Source: an uncultured Lachnospiraceae bacterium (GTDB lineage Bacteria > Bacillota > Clostridia > Lachnospirales > Lachnospiraceae). Taken from it: a DNA stretch of 43,964 nucleotides. The number at the start of each line of letters is the position of its first letter. Positions within the stretch are counted from its first letter, which is position 1. The DNA lies in contig CAMOWK010000018.1 in assembly GCA_946628415.1 (NCBI GenBank), positions 1 through 43,964 of the forward strand, written 5' to 3'. Of this stretch, positions 1 through 7,753 are shown in pieces. Both the position numbers and the translations under genes were made by a program. The notes below the pieces were generated by a model that was given only the letters and a program-made list of their open reading frames with translations, was not told the origin of the DNA and did not search any database.

Positions 1-51
1 TAAGCACGCCGCCAGCGTTTATCCTGAGCCAGGATCGAACTCTCAATAAAA
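1..51 (-). rRNA. 16S rRNA, 5' end only (runs off the window)
   Basis: The reverse complement carries the conserved 5' region of bacterial 16S rRNA, with the universal 27F-type site AGAGTTCGATCCTGGCTCAG at 24-43, then the start of the GCTGGCGGCGTGC segment. Only about 50 nt are inside the window; the rest of the rrn operon lies to the left. The mature 5' end is placed near 51 by homology to the usual position of this site. The 27F site has C where the common primer has T. Confidence 0.95.
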
Positions 52-245
52 ATTTCGTTCTTTCCGAATACTCATATAAACTTTCTAGCTTATTCGAGTA
101 CCAAATCTACTGTTGTTTGGTTTCGTTCTGAACCGAAAAAACTTTAAAAAATATAATTATTTAAAAGAATTTTCGGGGTTGTCATGTTATTAAGTTGTCA
201 AGAGTCATAAATGCATCTTCGGCGATCTCTCTAAAAAGTATAGAG

Positions 246-334
246 CGGAGAAGGAGGGATTTGAACCCTCGCACCGGGACTACCGGCCTACTCCCTTTCC
301 AGGGGAGCCCCTTCAGCCGCTTGGGTACTTCTCC
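246..334 (-). tRNA. tRNA-Ser (anticodon GGA)
   Basis: An 89-nt cloverleaf can be folded on the minus strand: a 7-bp acceptor stem (GGAGAAG with CTTCTCC), an anticodon loop CTGGAAA giving anticodon GGA, a long variable arm as expected for class II tRNA-Ser, and the T-arm sequence GGTTCAAATCC. CCA is not encoded. It lies between the second tRNA-Ser and the 16S gene, presumably in the same transcript. Confidence 0.95.
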
Positions 335-380
335 AAAGTTCCAAACGCCTCCCTGATGCGTCCTAATATAAATTAGGTAG

Positions 381-466
381 CGGAGAGAGAGGGATTCGAA
401 CCCTCGCGCCCTTGCGGACAAACGGTTTTCAAGACCGCCGCGTTATGACCACTTCGCTATCTCTCC
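381..466 (-). tRNA. tRNA-Ser (anticodon TGA)
   Basis: An 86-nt class II cloverleaf on the minus strand: acceptor GGAGAGA paired with TCTCTCC, anticodon loop CTTGAAA giving TGA, a long variable arm and T-loop GGTTCGAATCC. CCA is not encoded. It is the first gene after the promoter at 529-557, followed by tRNA-Ser(GGA) and the 16S gene. Confidence 0.95.
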
Positions 467-528
467 ATAGTCATACTAGCATTATTTTAAACGCTATAAA
501 TCTAGCCGCTTTTCCAGCGACAAAATGT

Positions 529-557
529 ATATTAACAAAATATTTATATAGTGTCAA
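529..557 (-). promoter_or_regulatory. Strong sigma-A-type promoter for the tRNA-Ser/rrn transcript
   Basis: On the minus strand a consensus -35 TTGACA (552-557) and a -10 TAATAT (529-534) are separated by exactly 17 bp in an A/T-rich setting. It faces the two tRNA-Ser genes and the 16S gene. A further promoter between the tRNAs and 16S cannot be excluded. Confidence 0.75.
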
Positions 558-596
558 CCACTTTTTAAACTTTTTTTCAACTATTTTTTAGTCGCA

Positions 597-622
597 AAAA
601 GCCTTGATTTTACAAGGCTTTT
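597..622 (-). terminator. Rho-independent terminator after ispD
   Basis: Stem AAAAGCCTTG/CAAGGCTTTT with a 6-nt loop. On the minus strand it is followed by a short T run, and it lies about 100 nt past the ispD stop codon. It separates the housekeeping cluster from the rrn promoter. Confidence 0.75.
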
Positions 623-723
623 CGAGGATTTTTATTCTGTCACCATCTTGTGCTTCAATTATTTCCAGGCACTATATGTTCTATATTCCGATGACTTTCA
701 TTTCATAATCTTTCATATGAGGG

Positions 724-1407
724 TTACATTTTAATAAGAGCTTCCGCATATATTAAATCTTCTTCTGTGGTGATTTTGATATTCTTATAATCACCGTCTA
801 TAACTTTAACTGTCTGCCCCATGTACTTTTCTACGATCATCGTATCATCAGTTATATTCTTATCACCCGAAATACGCAGTCTTTTATATGCCTCTTCTAT
901 AAGCTTCCTGTCAAAACTCTGAGGTGTCTGTACAATGTACAGTTTTCTTCTGTCAGGAGTTTCCACACTGTTCATGTCCTCGTCGACAACCTTGATCGTA
1001 TCTTTCACAGGAACTGCTACCGTACACGCCTTATATCTTCTTACAGCGGAAATCGAATCCAGAATCATTGTATTTGTTATAAAAGGTCGTGCGCCGTCAT
1101 GGATCATTATGGTCGTGCTTTTCTTATTTGCAGCACGGATTCCTTTTTCAACTGAGTCAAACCTCTCTTTACCCCCTGCAACAACACGTCTTACTTTAGT
1201 AAATCCATACTTTTCAACTATGTCTTTACGCATATAGTCGATATCCTGCTGACGTGTCACAACTATGATCTCATCAACTATGCTCGCTTCAAATCTGGAA
1301 AGCGCATAGTATATGAGAGGTCTTCCATCCAGCTCCATAAACTGTTTTGGTGTTTTACTTTTCATTCTGCTTCCGTTACCGGCAGCAAGCACTATCGCCG
1401 TTACCAT
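724..1407 (-). CDS. ispD: 2-C-methyl-D-erythritol 4-phosphate cytidylyltransferase
   Basis: A 227-residue protein of the IspD family. It makes CDP-methylerythritol from MEP and CTP in the non-mevalonate isoprenoid pathway in the cytoplasm. The N-terminal nucleotide-binding signature LAAGNGSRMKSKTPKQF (about residues 7-23) is clear, as are the IHDGARPF motif (about 102-109) and the downstream TPQ segment. Length matches single-domain IspD; no IspF fusion is present. It is the last gene of the run from tsaE and is followed by a terminator at 597-622. Start is ATG at 1407. Confidence 0.95.
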   Translation of the reverse strand: MVTAIVLAAGNGSRMKSKTPKQFMELDGRPLIYYALSRFEASIVDEIIVVTRQQDIDYMRKDIVEKYGFTKVRRVVAGGKERFDSVEKGIRAANKKSTTIMIHDGARPFITNTMILDSISAVRRYKACTVAVPVKDTIKVVDEDMNSVETPDRRKLYIVQTPQSFDRKLIEEAYKRLRISGDKNITDDTMIVEKYMGQTVKVIDGDYKNIKITTEEDLIYAEALIKM

Positions 1408-1513
1408 ATATCCCCCATTTATCCCATATCATATGATGCGTAAATGCATCGCACAGTCGTAATACCTGTTCTTTCTCATGCTTTTATGCATCGCTGCACT
1501 TCTAAACAGCATT

Positions 1514-2542
1514 CTATCTGGCACCGATTTTAAGGTTTGGCACTGCATTAAGACTGTAATCATCTCTTATACCACGTATATAGTCATAATATCCCGCCGC
1601 AGCGATCATCGCCGCATTGTCCGTGCATAGTATCATTGAAGGATTGTAAAACTTAAGCCCTGCCGCTTCAGCCTTTTCCTTCATAGTTTCGCGTAGACTT
1701 GAATTTGCAGCTACTCCACCTGCCAGTGCGAGCGAGTTGCATTTATACTCAATGGCCGCTGCAAGACTTCTGTCTGTCAGCACGTCGATAACCGCCTGCT
1801 GGAATGAAGCGGCAACATCCGCCTTATTTACTTCAATGCCTTTCATTTCACAGCCGTTCAGATAATTGAGCACCGCTGATTTAAGGCCACTGAACGAAAA
1901 ATCATAAGGCGAACCTTCTATTACTGCATGTGGAAATGCAATGCTGTGCGGGTCGCCTTCTTTAGCGAGCTTATCTATCTTAGGCCCGCCCGGATAGCCG
2001 AGTCCTAAAGCTCTTGCAACCTTATCAAATGCTTCTCCTGCCGCATCATCATGTGTCATTCCGATTATCTCGTATTTGCCGTAGTCGGTCACTTTAACGA
2101 TATGCGAATGACCGCCCGATGCCACCAGACACATAAATGGTGGTTCCAGTTCTTTATTCTCTATATAATTTGCAGATATATGCCCTTCTATATGATGAAC
2201 TCCAACAAGAGGCTTCTTTTTTGCAAATGCAATAGCTTTGGCGGCTCCTACCCCGACAAGAAGCGGTCCCACAAGTCCCGGTCCGTAAGTTACTGCAATC
2301 GCATCTATATCATCTAAAGTCATTTCTGCATCAAGAAGCGCTTTTCTTATAACCTGATTTATTTTTTCTATATGCTTTCTTGAAGCTATCTCCGGAACGA
2401 CCCCGCCATATAATGTGTGAAGCGGCACCTGAGAATAAATGACATTTGATCTTACTTCCCTGCCATTTACCACAACTGCAGCCGCAGTCTCATCACACGA
2501 CGATTCAATTCCCAGTATCTTTATCTCTTCCATGTTTTTCAC
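1514..2542 (-). CDS. tsaD: tRNA N6-adenosine threonylcarbamoyltransferase, catalytic subunit
   Basis: TsaD (YgjD/Kae1) transfers the threonylcarbamoyl group from TC-AMP to A37 of ANN-decoding tRNAs, working with TsaB and TsaE. The ASKHA fold is recognisable from [14 protein letters not shown] (about residues 11-24), the metal-binding HIEGH motif (about 117-121), SGGHSHI (about 144-150) and the C-terminal NAAMIAAAG segment. The length of 342 residues is normal. GTG at 2542 and ATG at 2533 both fit; neither has a strong Shine-Dalgarno sequence. Two of its partners (tsaB, tsaE) are encoded within 5 kb upstream on the same strand. Confidence 0.96.
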   Translation of the reverse strand: MKNMEEIKILGIESSCDETAAAVVVNGREVRSNVIYSQVPLHTLYGGVVPEIASRKHIEKINQVIRKALLDAEMTLDDIDAIAVTYGPGLVGPLLVGVGAAKAIAFAKKKPLVGVHHIEGHISANYIENKELEPPFMCLVASGGHSHIVKVTDYGKYEIIGMTHDDAAGEAFDKVARALGLGYPGGPKIDKLAKEGDPHSIAFPHAVIEGSPYDFSFSGLKSAVLNYLNGCEMKGIEVNKADVAASFQQAVIDVLTDRSLAAAIEYKCNSLALAGGVAANSSLRETMKEKAEAAGLKFYNPSMILCTDNAAMIAAAGYYDYIRGIRDDYSLNAVPNLKIGAR

Positions 2543-2573
2543 TTTTCTTCTATATAAATATCATTCTCATTCT

Positions 2574-3485
2574 CTATTCTTCAGGAAAACGAAGCTCAAC
2601 CGTCTGTCTGTCCTTTGCAACTACTGTTCTTGGAAAAATCTTTTTAACTGCATCTTCAAAATCCTGAGGGCGATTCATTGAAGGCGAATAATGCGTGAGC
2701 CACATTTCTCCGACATCAGCCTCTCTCGCAAGTTCTGCCGCCTCATACATGGTCATGTGCTTCTTTTCCTTCGCCTTTTCTTCATTGCCGGGCTCGCCAT
2801 ACATACCTTCGCAGATGAAAAGATCCGCCCCCTCTGCATGCTTTGCTATGACAGGAACAGGTCTTGTATCGGTACAGTAAGTTACCTTAAGTCCCTTTCT
2901 TGCCTCTCCCATGACCATATCACTCGTATATGTAACTCCATCTTCTGTTACAGTTTCTCCGTGCTGGAGTCTGTTCCAGAACTTGAGTGGAATCCCTGCA
3001 TTTTTTGCCCTTTCAGCATCAAATCTTCCCTGACGGGCAAGTTCAACCGTATAGGCATAGCAGGTAAGATTATGATCGACCTTAAATGCTGTGATCGTCA
3101 GTCCAAGCATCTCCATCACTTTTTCAGCGCCGTCTATTTCGATATACTCAATCGGAAACGGAAGTCGCGGTGCAATTATGAGAAGCGACTTACAGACTTT
3201 TTCTATTCCGGCAGGTCCGGCTATAGTCAGTTTCTCCGTGCGCCCTGCATTTCCCATCATAAGCAGAAATCCTGGAAGACCGCTGATATGATCTGCGTGG
3301 AAATGTGTTATAAGGATTAAGTCTATAGGTTTAAAGCTCCATCCCAGTCTCTTTGTAGTTATCTGTGTTCCTTCACCGCAATCGATAAGTATACCGCTGC
3401 CGTTATATCTTACGAAAAGCGAGGTGAGCGCTCTGTATGGAAGCGGCATCATTCCACCGGTTCCGAGCAAACATATGTCTAACAT
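2574..3485 (-). CDS. rnz: Ribonuclease Z (tRNA 3' endonuclease)
   Basis: A 303-residue metallo-beta-lactamase-fold RNase of the short tRNase Z type, which cleaves tRNA precursors after the discriminator base. The zinc-binding motif THFHADHISGL is present (about residues 60-70), together with the CTDTRP aspartate segment (about 208-213) and the late histidine in LTHYSP (about 263-268). Notably, the two tRNA-Ser genes in this window lack encoded CCA, the kind of precursor this enzyme matures. It lies between rimI and tsaD on the same strand. Confidence 0.95.
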   Translation of the reverse strand: MLDICLLGTGGMMPLPYRALTSLFVRYNGSGILIDCGEGTQITTKRLGWSFKPIDLILITHFHADHISGLPGFLLMMGNAGRTEKLTIAGPAGIEKVCKSLLIIAPRLPFPIEYIEIDGAEKVMEMLGLTITAFKVDHNLTCYAYTVELARQGRFDAERAKNAGIPLKFWNRLQHGETVTEDGVTYTSDMVMGEARKGLKVTYCTDTRPVPVIAKHAEGADLFICEGMYGEPGNEEKAKEKKHMTMYEAAELAREADVGEMWLTHYSPSMNRPQDFEDAVKKIFPRTVVAKDRQTVELRFPEE

Positions 3486-3559
3486 TTTTATCCTTTCTCT
3501 AATAGCATGCCGCCTGACCTAAATCTCATTTGTCCATCAGCTTGCATCCTGCAGTCATT

Positions 3560-4054
3560 TCAAATGACTGACTCCATAATAACTGCATCCTCAACAGGAT
3601 TCCTATAATACGCTTTTCTTACAGCAATGCGCTTGAATCCATTTTTTAGATAAAGCCCTATGGCAGGGGCATTCCCCGCCCTTACTTCGAGCATCACACG
3701 GCGGATCATAAATGTACCAAGTTCACGAAGCATTTCTTTAATAAGAAGATTTCCGTATCCTTCCCCTCTTTTTTCGGGAGAAACAGCAATCCTTTGAAGT
3801 TCTGCCTCATCCATAGTTTCAGAGTATATTACATATCCATAGATATTGTCCGGGACTATTTCTTTCGGTTTTTCATCCGCTCCCGCTTCTTCCTTACCTC
3901 TATAAGAAAATGTCTCGCCGTCACTTAGTATGATAAGATGATTATACTCATAAGAAAATGTCTCGCTGAGCATTTCCTCACTCCATGGATCATCGAAGCT
4001 GATTGCTTCAAGTCGCGCAACTTTGCTTATAATCTCTCCGTATCTGTCACTCAT
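3560..4054 (-). CDS. rimI: GNAT-family protein N-acetyltransferase, RimI-like
   Basis: A 164-residue GNAT acetyltransferase. The acetyl-CoA motif A is visible as RIAVSPEKRGEGYGNLLIKEML (reported here by its key R/G residues: Arg-x-x-Gly-x-Gly) and motif B as NAPAIGLYLKNGFK. RimI acetylates the N-terminal alanine of ribosomal protein S18 in E. coli; the substrate here is inferred from synteny with tsaB and tsaD. A charged insertion at about residues 50-66 enlarges the loop between the first strands. The start overlaps the end of tsaB by 8 nt, which implies translational coupling. Confidence 0.88.
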   Translation of the reverse strand: MSDRYGEIISKVARLEAISFDDPWSEEMLSETFSYEYNHLIILSDGETFSYRGKEEAGADEKPKEIVPDNIYGYVIYSETMDEAELQRIAVSPEKRGEGYGNLLIKEMLRELGTFMIRRVMLEVRAGNAPAIGLYLKNGFKRIAVRKAYYRNPVEDAVIMESVI

Positions 4055-4763
4055 TTTTTTCTCTTTCTCTTTCGGCTTGTGACTTTCTTAGGTAAATCGG
4101 CGAAAAGTCATCGGACATGACTGCCTTTCCTTCATTATAGTAATGCATTGCAAGGCTCGCTATGCTTGCAGCTCTCTCATGACTGAGATGCGGAGGTGCG
4201 AATAATGCTTCGCGATTCATTTCCTCTGCAATCGTATCTTTAAATATCGGAACTCCGTCGCCGACAAAACATACCTTGTCATCCATTTCATTCAGTTTAT
4301 TTATGAGTTCATGGATATCCATAGCGTCCTGATCCAGAATGTGCGTAAGCGCGCCGTTCGTTTCAGCAAGACTCGCCGATATGCGATATATTCCGGTATA
4401 TACCTGATTACGACGGGCATCGACTATAGGGCATATCAGTCCATCGAAGCCCCACATATTATATGCAAGACCTTCGCAGGTAGGAACCGGGATGACAGGT
4501 TTATCTAAAGCAAGCGCAAGCCCCTTGGCTGTAGCCGCTCCTATCCTAAGACCGGTAAATGAGCCGGGGCCTGCCCCGACCGCTATTAAATCTATATCAT
4601 CCAGATCTGCTCCGACTCTGTTTGTAATCTCATCCAGCATAGGAAGAAGAGTCTCTGAATGGGTCTTCTTATAATTTGTCGAATATTCTGCTATAACTTT
4701 GTCGTCTTCGACCAGAGCAACGGTCGCAACAGTGCCCGAGCTTCCAAGCGCCAGAATTTTCAT
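4047..4763 (-). CDS. tsaB: tRNA threonylcarbamoyladenosine biosynthesis protein TsaB
   Basis: A 238-residue inactive TsaD paralogue and partner. The N-terminal MKILALGSSGTVATVAL strand-turn, GAGPGSFTGLRIGAATAKG (about 67-85) and the later ICPIVDARRNQVY segment are diagnostic. The usual first-strand DTS is replaced by GSS. TsaB bridges TsaD and TsaE in the t6A complex. The ATG has a good ribosome-binding site (GAGGAGA). The gene overlaps rimI by 8 nt. The 253 bp upstream hold no convincing gene, only a short unsupported frame and the palindrome at 4982-5014. Confidence 0.95.
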   Translation of the reverse strand: MKILALGSSGTVATVALVEDDKVIAEYSTNYKKTHSETLLPMLDEITNRVGADLDDIDLIAVGAGPGSFTGLRIGAATAKGLALALDKPVIPVPTCEGLAYNMWGFDGLICPIVDARRNQVYTGIYRISASLAETNGALTHILDQDAMDIHELINKLNEMDDKVCFVGDGVPIFKDTIAEEMNREALFAPPHLSHERAASIASLAMHYYNEGKAVMSDDFSPIYLRKSQAEREREKNE

Positions 4764-4981
4764 TACTCTCTCCTCTCAATCCCTAAACAAATGCCAACCA
4801 TGGACACAGCGAAGGCGACCGCATAATACGTGCAGCCGCCGAATATCTTTATGAGTTATTCCACTGAGGGTTCTGCAGCTAAGCTTTCCCTATTATGACC
4901 GCGCCTATATTTCCAAGCACAGCCTTTTCAACTATACTGTAAACAAGTCCCATAATACCAGACATCCTACTCATACACAAG

Positions 4982-5014
4982 CATTTACCGGAGGGACAGT
5001 CCCCGTGGCAAATG
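4982..5014. repeat. Imperfect palindrome with GGGACAGTCCC core, copy 1
   Basis: A 33-bp imperfect inverted repeat beginning CATTTACC and ending GGCAAATG, with the core GAGGGACAGTCCCC. It lies directly after the stop codon of the ZIP transporter gene. A related palindrome follows the surface-protein stop codon at 41571-41599. The position suggests a terminator-like or mobile palindromic repeat, but there is no T run on the ZIP-gene side. Confidence 0.6.
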
Positions 5015-5016
5015 GG

Positions 5017-5799
5017 TTAACCAAGCGCAACGTCGAGTGTCATCATGAGAGTGAATCCTACCGCAAACATGACAACTCCAAGGTTGGAATGCTCGCCTTC
5101 CGACATTTCCGGAATCAGTTCTTCTACGACTACGTACATCATCGCACCCGCTGCAAAGCTGAGCAGATAAGGGAGTACCGGGACAAGAACGCTTGCAAGA
5201 AGTATGGTAAGAATCGCACCAATAGGCTCGACGGCACCGGACAGAGTACCGTCCATAAATGCCTTCCATTTGCTTCGTCCCTGCGTATGAAGAGGCATTG
5301 AAATTATTGCACCCTCCGGGAAGTTCTGAATTGCAATACCAAGTGCGAGTGCAAGTGCCGCACCCGATGTAATCTTCGAATTACCTGCCAGATAGCCTGC
5401 GTAGACCACTCCTACAGCCATTCCTTCAGGAATATTGTGAAGCGTAACCGCAAGAACCATCATTGTGGTCTTTGCAAGTTTACTTTTAGGTCCCTCCGCC
5501 TTCTCCGCATTCATGTGAAGATGCGGGATGACACTGTCAAGGAAAAGCAGGAAAAGAATACCTGCCCAAAATCCAACGACTGCCGGAACAAATGCAAGTT
5601 TTCCCATCGGTTCGGATTGATCCATCGCCGGAATGAGCAGACTCCAGATTGATGCTGCGACCATCACTCCGCTTGCAAATCCTGTAAGTGCTCTTTCAAC
5701 CGCTCTCGATAATTTGTTTCTCATAAGGAACACGCATGCAGATCCTGCCGCCGTTCCGATGAACGGAATGAGAAGCCCAATTACTACGTCTCTATTCAA
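5017..5799 (-). CDS. ZIP-family divalent metal transporter
   Basis: A 260-residue integral membrane protein with about eight hydrophobic segments. The family motifs HNIPEGMAVGVVYAG (about residues 121-135) and NFPEGAIISMPL (about 158-169) carry the metal-coordinating His/Asn/Glu residues of the ZIP (ZupT-like) transport site. Such proteins import Zn, Fe or Mn; the metal cannot be decided from sequence. A short His-containing cytoplasmic loop (HLHMN) precedes the motif half. The start is TTG at 5799 with GGAGG upstream. It interrupts the tsaE-tsaB order. Confidence 0.93.
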   Translation of the reverse strand: MNRDVVIGLLIPFIGTAAGSACVFLMRNKLSRAVERALTGFASGVMVAASIWSLLIPAMDQSEPMGKLAFVPAVVGFWAGILFLLFLDSVIPHLHMNAEKAEGPKSKLAKTTMMVLAVTLHNIPEGMAVGVVYAGYLAGNSKITSGAALALALGIAIQNFPEGAIISMPLHTQGRSKWKAFMDGTLSGAVEPIGAILTILLASVLVPVLPYLLSFAAGAMMYVVVEELIPEMSEGEHSNLGVVMFAVGFTLMMTLDVALG

Positions 5800-5850
5800 A
5801 ATAGTGCTGCCTCCTAAATATGATGTGCTTCGCGACCATCAGCATATCAC

Positions 5851-6285
5851 CTATATATCTTCGATGTAAATCTCTCTATAATCAAAGCCTTTTTCAGTAT
5901 CCTTTTTTATAGTAATGCTTATTGCGCCTTCAGGTATAAGCCCCGGAATAAGCTTCGCCCACTCTATAAGAATCACGCCGTCAGCATTATCCAGTTTATC
6001 AAAAAAACCAATTTCTTCCATCTCGTCTTCCGAACCAACCCGGTAAACATCGAAATGGTACATAGGAAGTCTGCCCTCGTCATACTCTTTTAGTATGGTA
6101 AATGTAGGGCTGCTTATCGGAGTATCAATACCGAGCCCCTTTCCAAATCCTTTAGTGAAAACGGTCTTTCCTACTCCAAGCTCTCCGTCGAGAAGGTAGA
6201 CATCCCCCGCCTTTGCTTTTTCTCCAAACTTTCTTCCATATTCAAATGTATCGTTCTCCGATATTGAGATAAAGGTTTTTGTCAA
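5851..6285 (-). CDS. tsaE: tRNA threonylcarbamoyladenosine biosynthesis ATPase TsaE
   Basis: A 144-residue P-loop ATPase that binds TsaB-TsaD and resets the t6A complex. The Walker A motif GELGVGKTVFTKG (about residues 34-46) is clear, as are the switch-like SSPTFTILKEY (about 58-68), the YHFDVYR segment (about 76-82) and VILIEWAKLIPG (about 102-114, the Walker B-like strand). The length is standard. The start is TTG at 6285 with GGAGG about 10 nt upstream. It leads the tsaE-ZIP-tsaB-rimI-rnz-tsaD-ispD run. Confidence 0.95.
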   Translation of the reverse strand: MTKTFISISENDTFEYGRKFGEKAKAGDVYLLDGELGVGKTVFTKGFGKGLGIDTPISSPTFTILKEYDEGRLPMYHFDVYRVGSEDEMEEIGFFDKLDNADGVILIEWAKLIPGLIPEGAISITIKKDTEKGFDYREIYIEDI

Positions 6286-6334
6286 AATATCATATCCTCC
6301 GATGTTACTATCGTGATAATCCCTGCGTATTTAA

Positions 6335-6973
6335 CTACCCCTGTTTCCTATAATGTTTAAGTGTACCCGATATGTGCGGCTTATGCGGTTCAGTATACTG
6401 AACAAGTCTTGATAGAACTATATCCTTATCGTTCCCCAGTTCTGAAAGCGGAATGACAAATGCATGTACAGGGCTTGTGTGTATCGCAAGCATTTTCCTT
6501 CCAAGACGAAGCCTGTATATATGTCTCCATTCGAGTTTTTCCTGCTGGTAGCTACTGTCCAGATTAAGACTCTCCGGCTCACCACTTGCACCTGCATCAT
6601 CCAATCTACCCAGCTCCTTGCTTTCTTCTGTCTCGTCACAAGTGACACTGACCGCAACCGAGAGTCCATCAGGTGATATATCATAAATAATCGGCTTCTT
6701 ATATGCAGGACTCGTATCCGCCTGCTTTCTCGCCTTCATCACAAGTGTTATCGGATTCCCTATTAAACTGAGTACCGCAATAAAGCCATATACTACCATT
6801 GCCTGGTATCTGGCTTCCCGTATATATCCCATTATGAAAAGCGCTACCCCTATAAGGCCCAGCACTACGCTGAATATCCCTGACAATTTCCCGTAATATG
6901 ACCTCAGCACGAATTCAACCAGTGCCTCCTTCGTCATACCTACGGATATTCTCTTATTTGTATCCTTTTCCAT
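6335..6973 (-). CDS. Membrane protein with YcxB-like C-terminal domain
   Basis: A 212-residue protein with two adjacent transmembrane segments (about 33-52 and 59-79). A soluble part follows with the pattern IIYDISPDGLSV ... LEWRHIYRLRLGRKMLAIHTSPVHAFVIPLSEL, which resembles YcxB-like domains (a strand, then W-x-x-I, then a 'PK/PL' strand). Function is unknown. A low-complexity acidic stretch (about 112-140) sits inside the soluble domain. It lies between the dCMP deaminase and tsaE genes, on the same strand. The family assignment is from pattern recognition only. Confidence 0.7.
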   Translation of the reverse strand: MEKDTNKRISVGMTKEALVEFVLRSYYGKLSGIFSVVLGLIGVALFIMGYIREARYQAMVVYGFIAVLSLIGNPITLVMKARKQADTSPAYKKPIIYDISPDGLSVAVSVTCDETEESKELGRLDDAGASGEPESLNLDSSYQQEKLEWRHIYRLRLGRKMLAIHTSPVHAFVIPLSELGNDKDIVLSRLVQYTEPHKPHISGTLKHYRKQG

Positions 6974-7047
6974 TTACTTTCTTCTTTTTTCTTTTATAAA
7001 ATGATACCTTTGCCAAAACGGAATAGAAAATCCCAGTAGTTTTCCTG

Positions 7048-7530
7048 TTACAGTATCAGCTTTATATCCCTGTCCTGAGTATTATACTGTCTGTATGTAA
7101 CACCGGTTTCATCAAACATCTTTTTCGAAGCAATCGTGCTCTCTGATTCAGCATACTTATCCGACTTATACACAACCTCAGTTATTCCGCTCTGAATTAT
7201 TGCCTTCGCACATTCATTGCATGGAAAAAGCGTTACATAAAGCCTTGCGCCTTTAACAGAACCGCTTCCTCTGTAGTTGAGGATTGCATTTAGTTCCGCA
7301 TGACATACATACATGTATTTACTGTCAAGAGCCGAACCATCTCTTCCCCATGGCATGTCATCATCCTCGCATCCCTGCGGCATTCCGTTATAACCTACCG
7401 AAAGTATCCGGTTGTCTTCTCCTACTATGCACGCTCCAACCTGCGTATTAGGATCCTTGCTCCTCTCCGCAGAAAGCATCGCAATACCCATAAAATACTG
7501 ATCCCAGCTGATATAGTCCGTTCTTTTCAT
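7048..7530 (-). CDS. dCMP deaminase family protein (ComEB-like)
   Basis: A 160-residue zinc-dependent cytidine/deoxycytidylate deaminase. The HAE motif is seen in [11 protein letters not shown] (about residues 75-85) and the second zinc-binding motif in [10 protein letters not shown] (about 103-112). The N-terminal region [25 protein letters not shown] is typical of dCMP deaminases/ComEB. It would convert dCMP to dUMP for thymidylate synthesis. A likely promoter lies at 7587-7615. Confidence 0.92.
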   Translation of the reverse strand: MKRTDYISWDQYFMGIAMLSAERSKDPNTQVGACIVGEDNRILSVGYNGMPQGCEDDDMPWGRDGSALDSKYMYVCHAELNAILNYRGSGSVKGARLYVTLFPCNECAKAIIQSGITEVVYKSDKYAESESTIASKKMFDETGVTYRQYNTQDRDIKLIL

Positions 7531-7586
7531 TTAAGCACCCTCACCCTGTTAAATAACAGTAACAATTGGTTATGACTTCCGTTGTT

Positions 7587-7615
7587 ATGGTACTCATAAA
7601 CTAAAGTTTAGTCAA
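7587..7615 (-). promoter_or_regulatory. Putative promoter of the dCMP deaminase gene with internal palindrome
   Basis: TTGACT (7610-7615) and TACCAT (7587-7592) are spaced by 17 bp on the minus strand, about 60 bp upstream of the start codon. The spacer and -35 contain the palindrome ACTAAAGTTTAGT (7600-7612), which could be an operator. The -10 is weak. Confidence 0.45.
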
Positions 7616-7690
7616 GTTTTTCCGCATAAACTCATGAGATGAAATGATGAATAGTCTTTGAATCATTATTAACCCAAATATGAGTAATAA

Positions 7691-7724
7691 AAAATGTCAG
7701 GCAGATTCTCCTACCTGACATTTT
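7691..7724 (-). terminator. Rho-independent terminator of the hom-lysC operon
   Basis: Stem AAAATGTCAGG/CCTGACATTTT with a 12-nt loop, followed on the minus strand by a T run. It begins about 30 nt after the lysC stop codon. Confidence 0.85.
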
Positions 7725-7753
7725 ATTATCATAAAGACCATTCCATTTAGGAA

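Noticed and set aside
4201..4230. A GCGAAGC core inside tsaB.
   Set aside because: It lies in a conserved reading frame and lacks extended pairing arms; likely coincidence.
4879..4974. A 31-codon hydrophobic minus-strand frame upstream of tsaB (MSRMSGIMGL...).
   Set aside because: There is no ribosome-binding site, no family was recognised and nothing else supports it; a chance frame is as likely.
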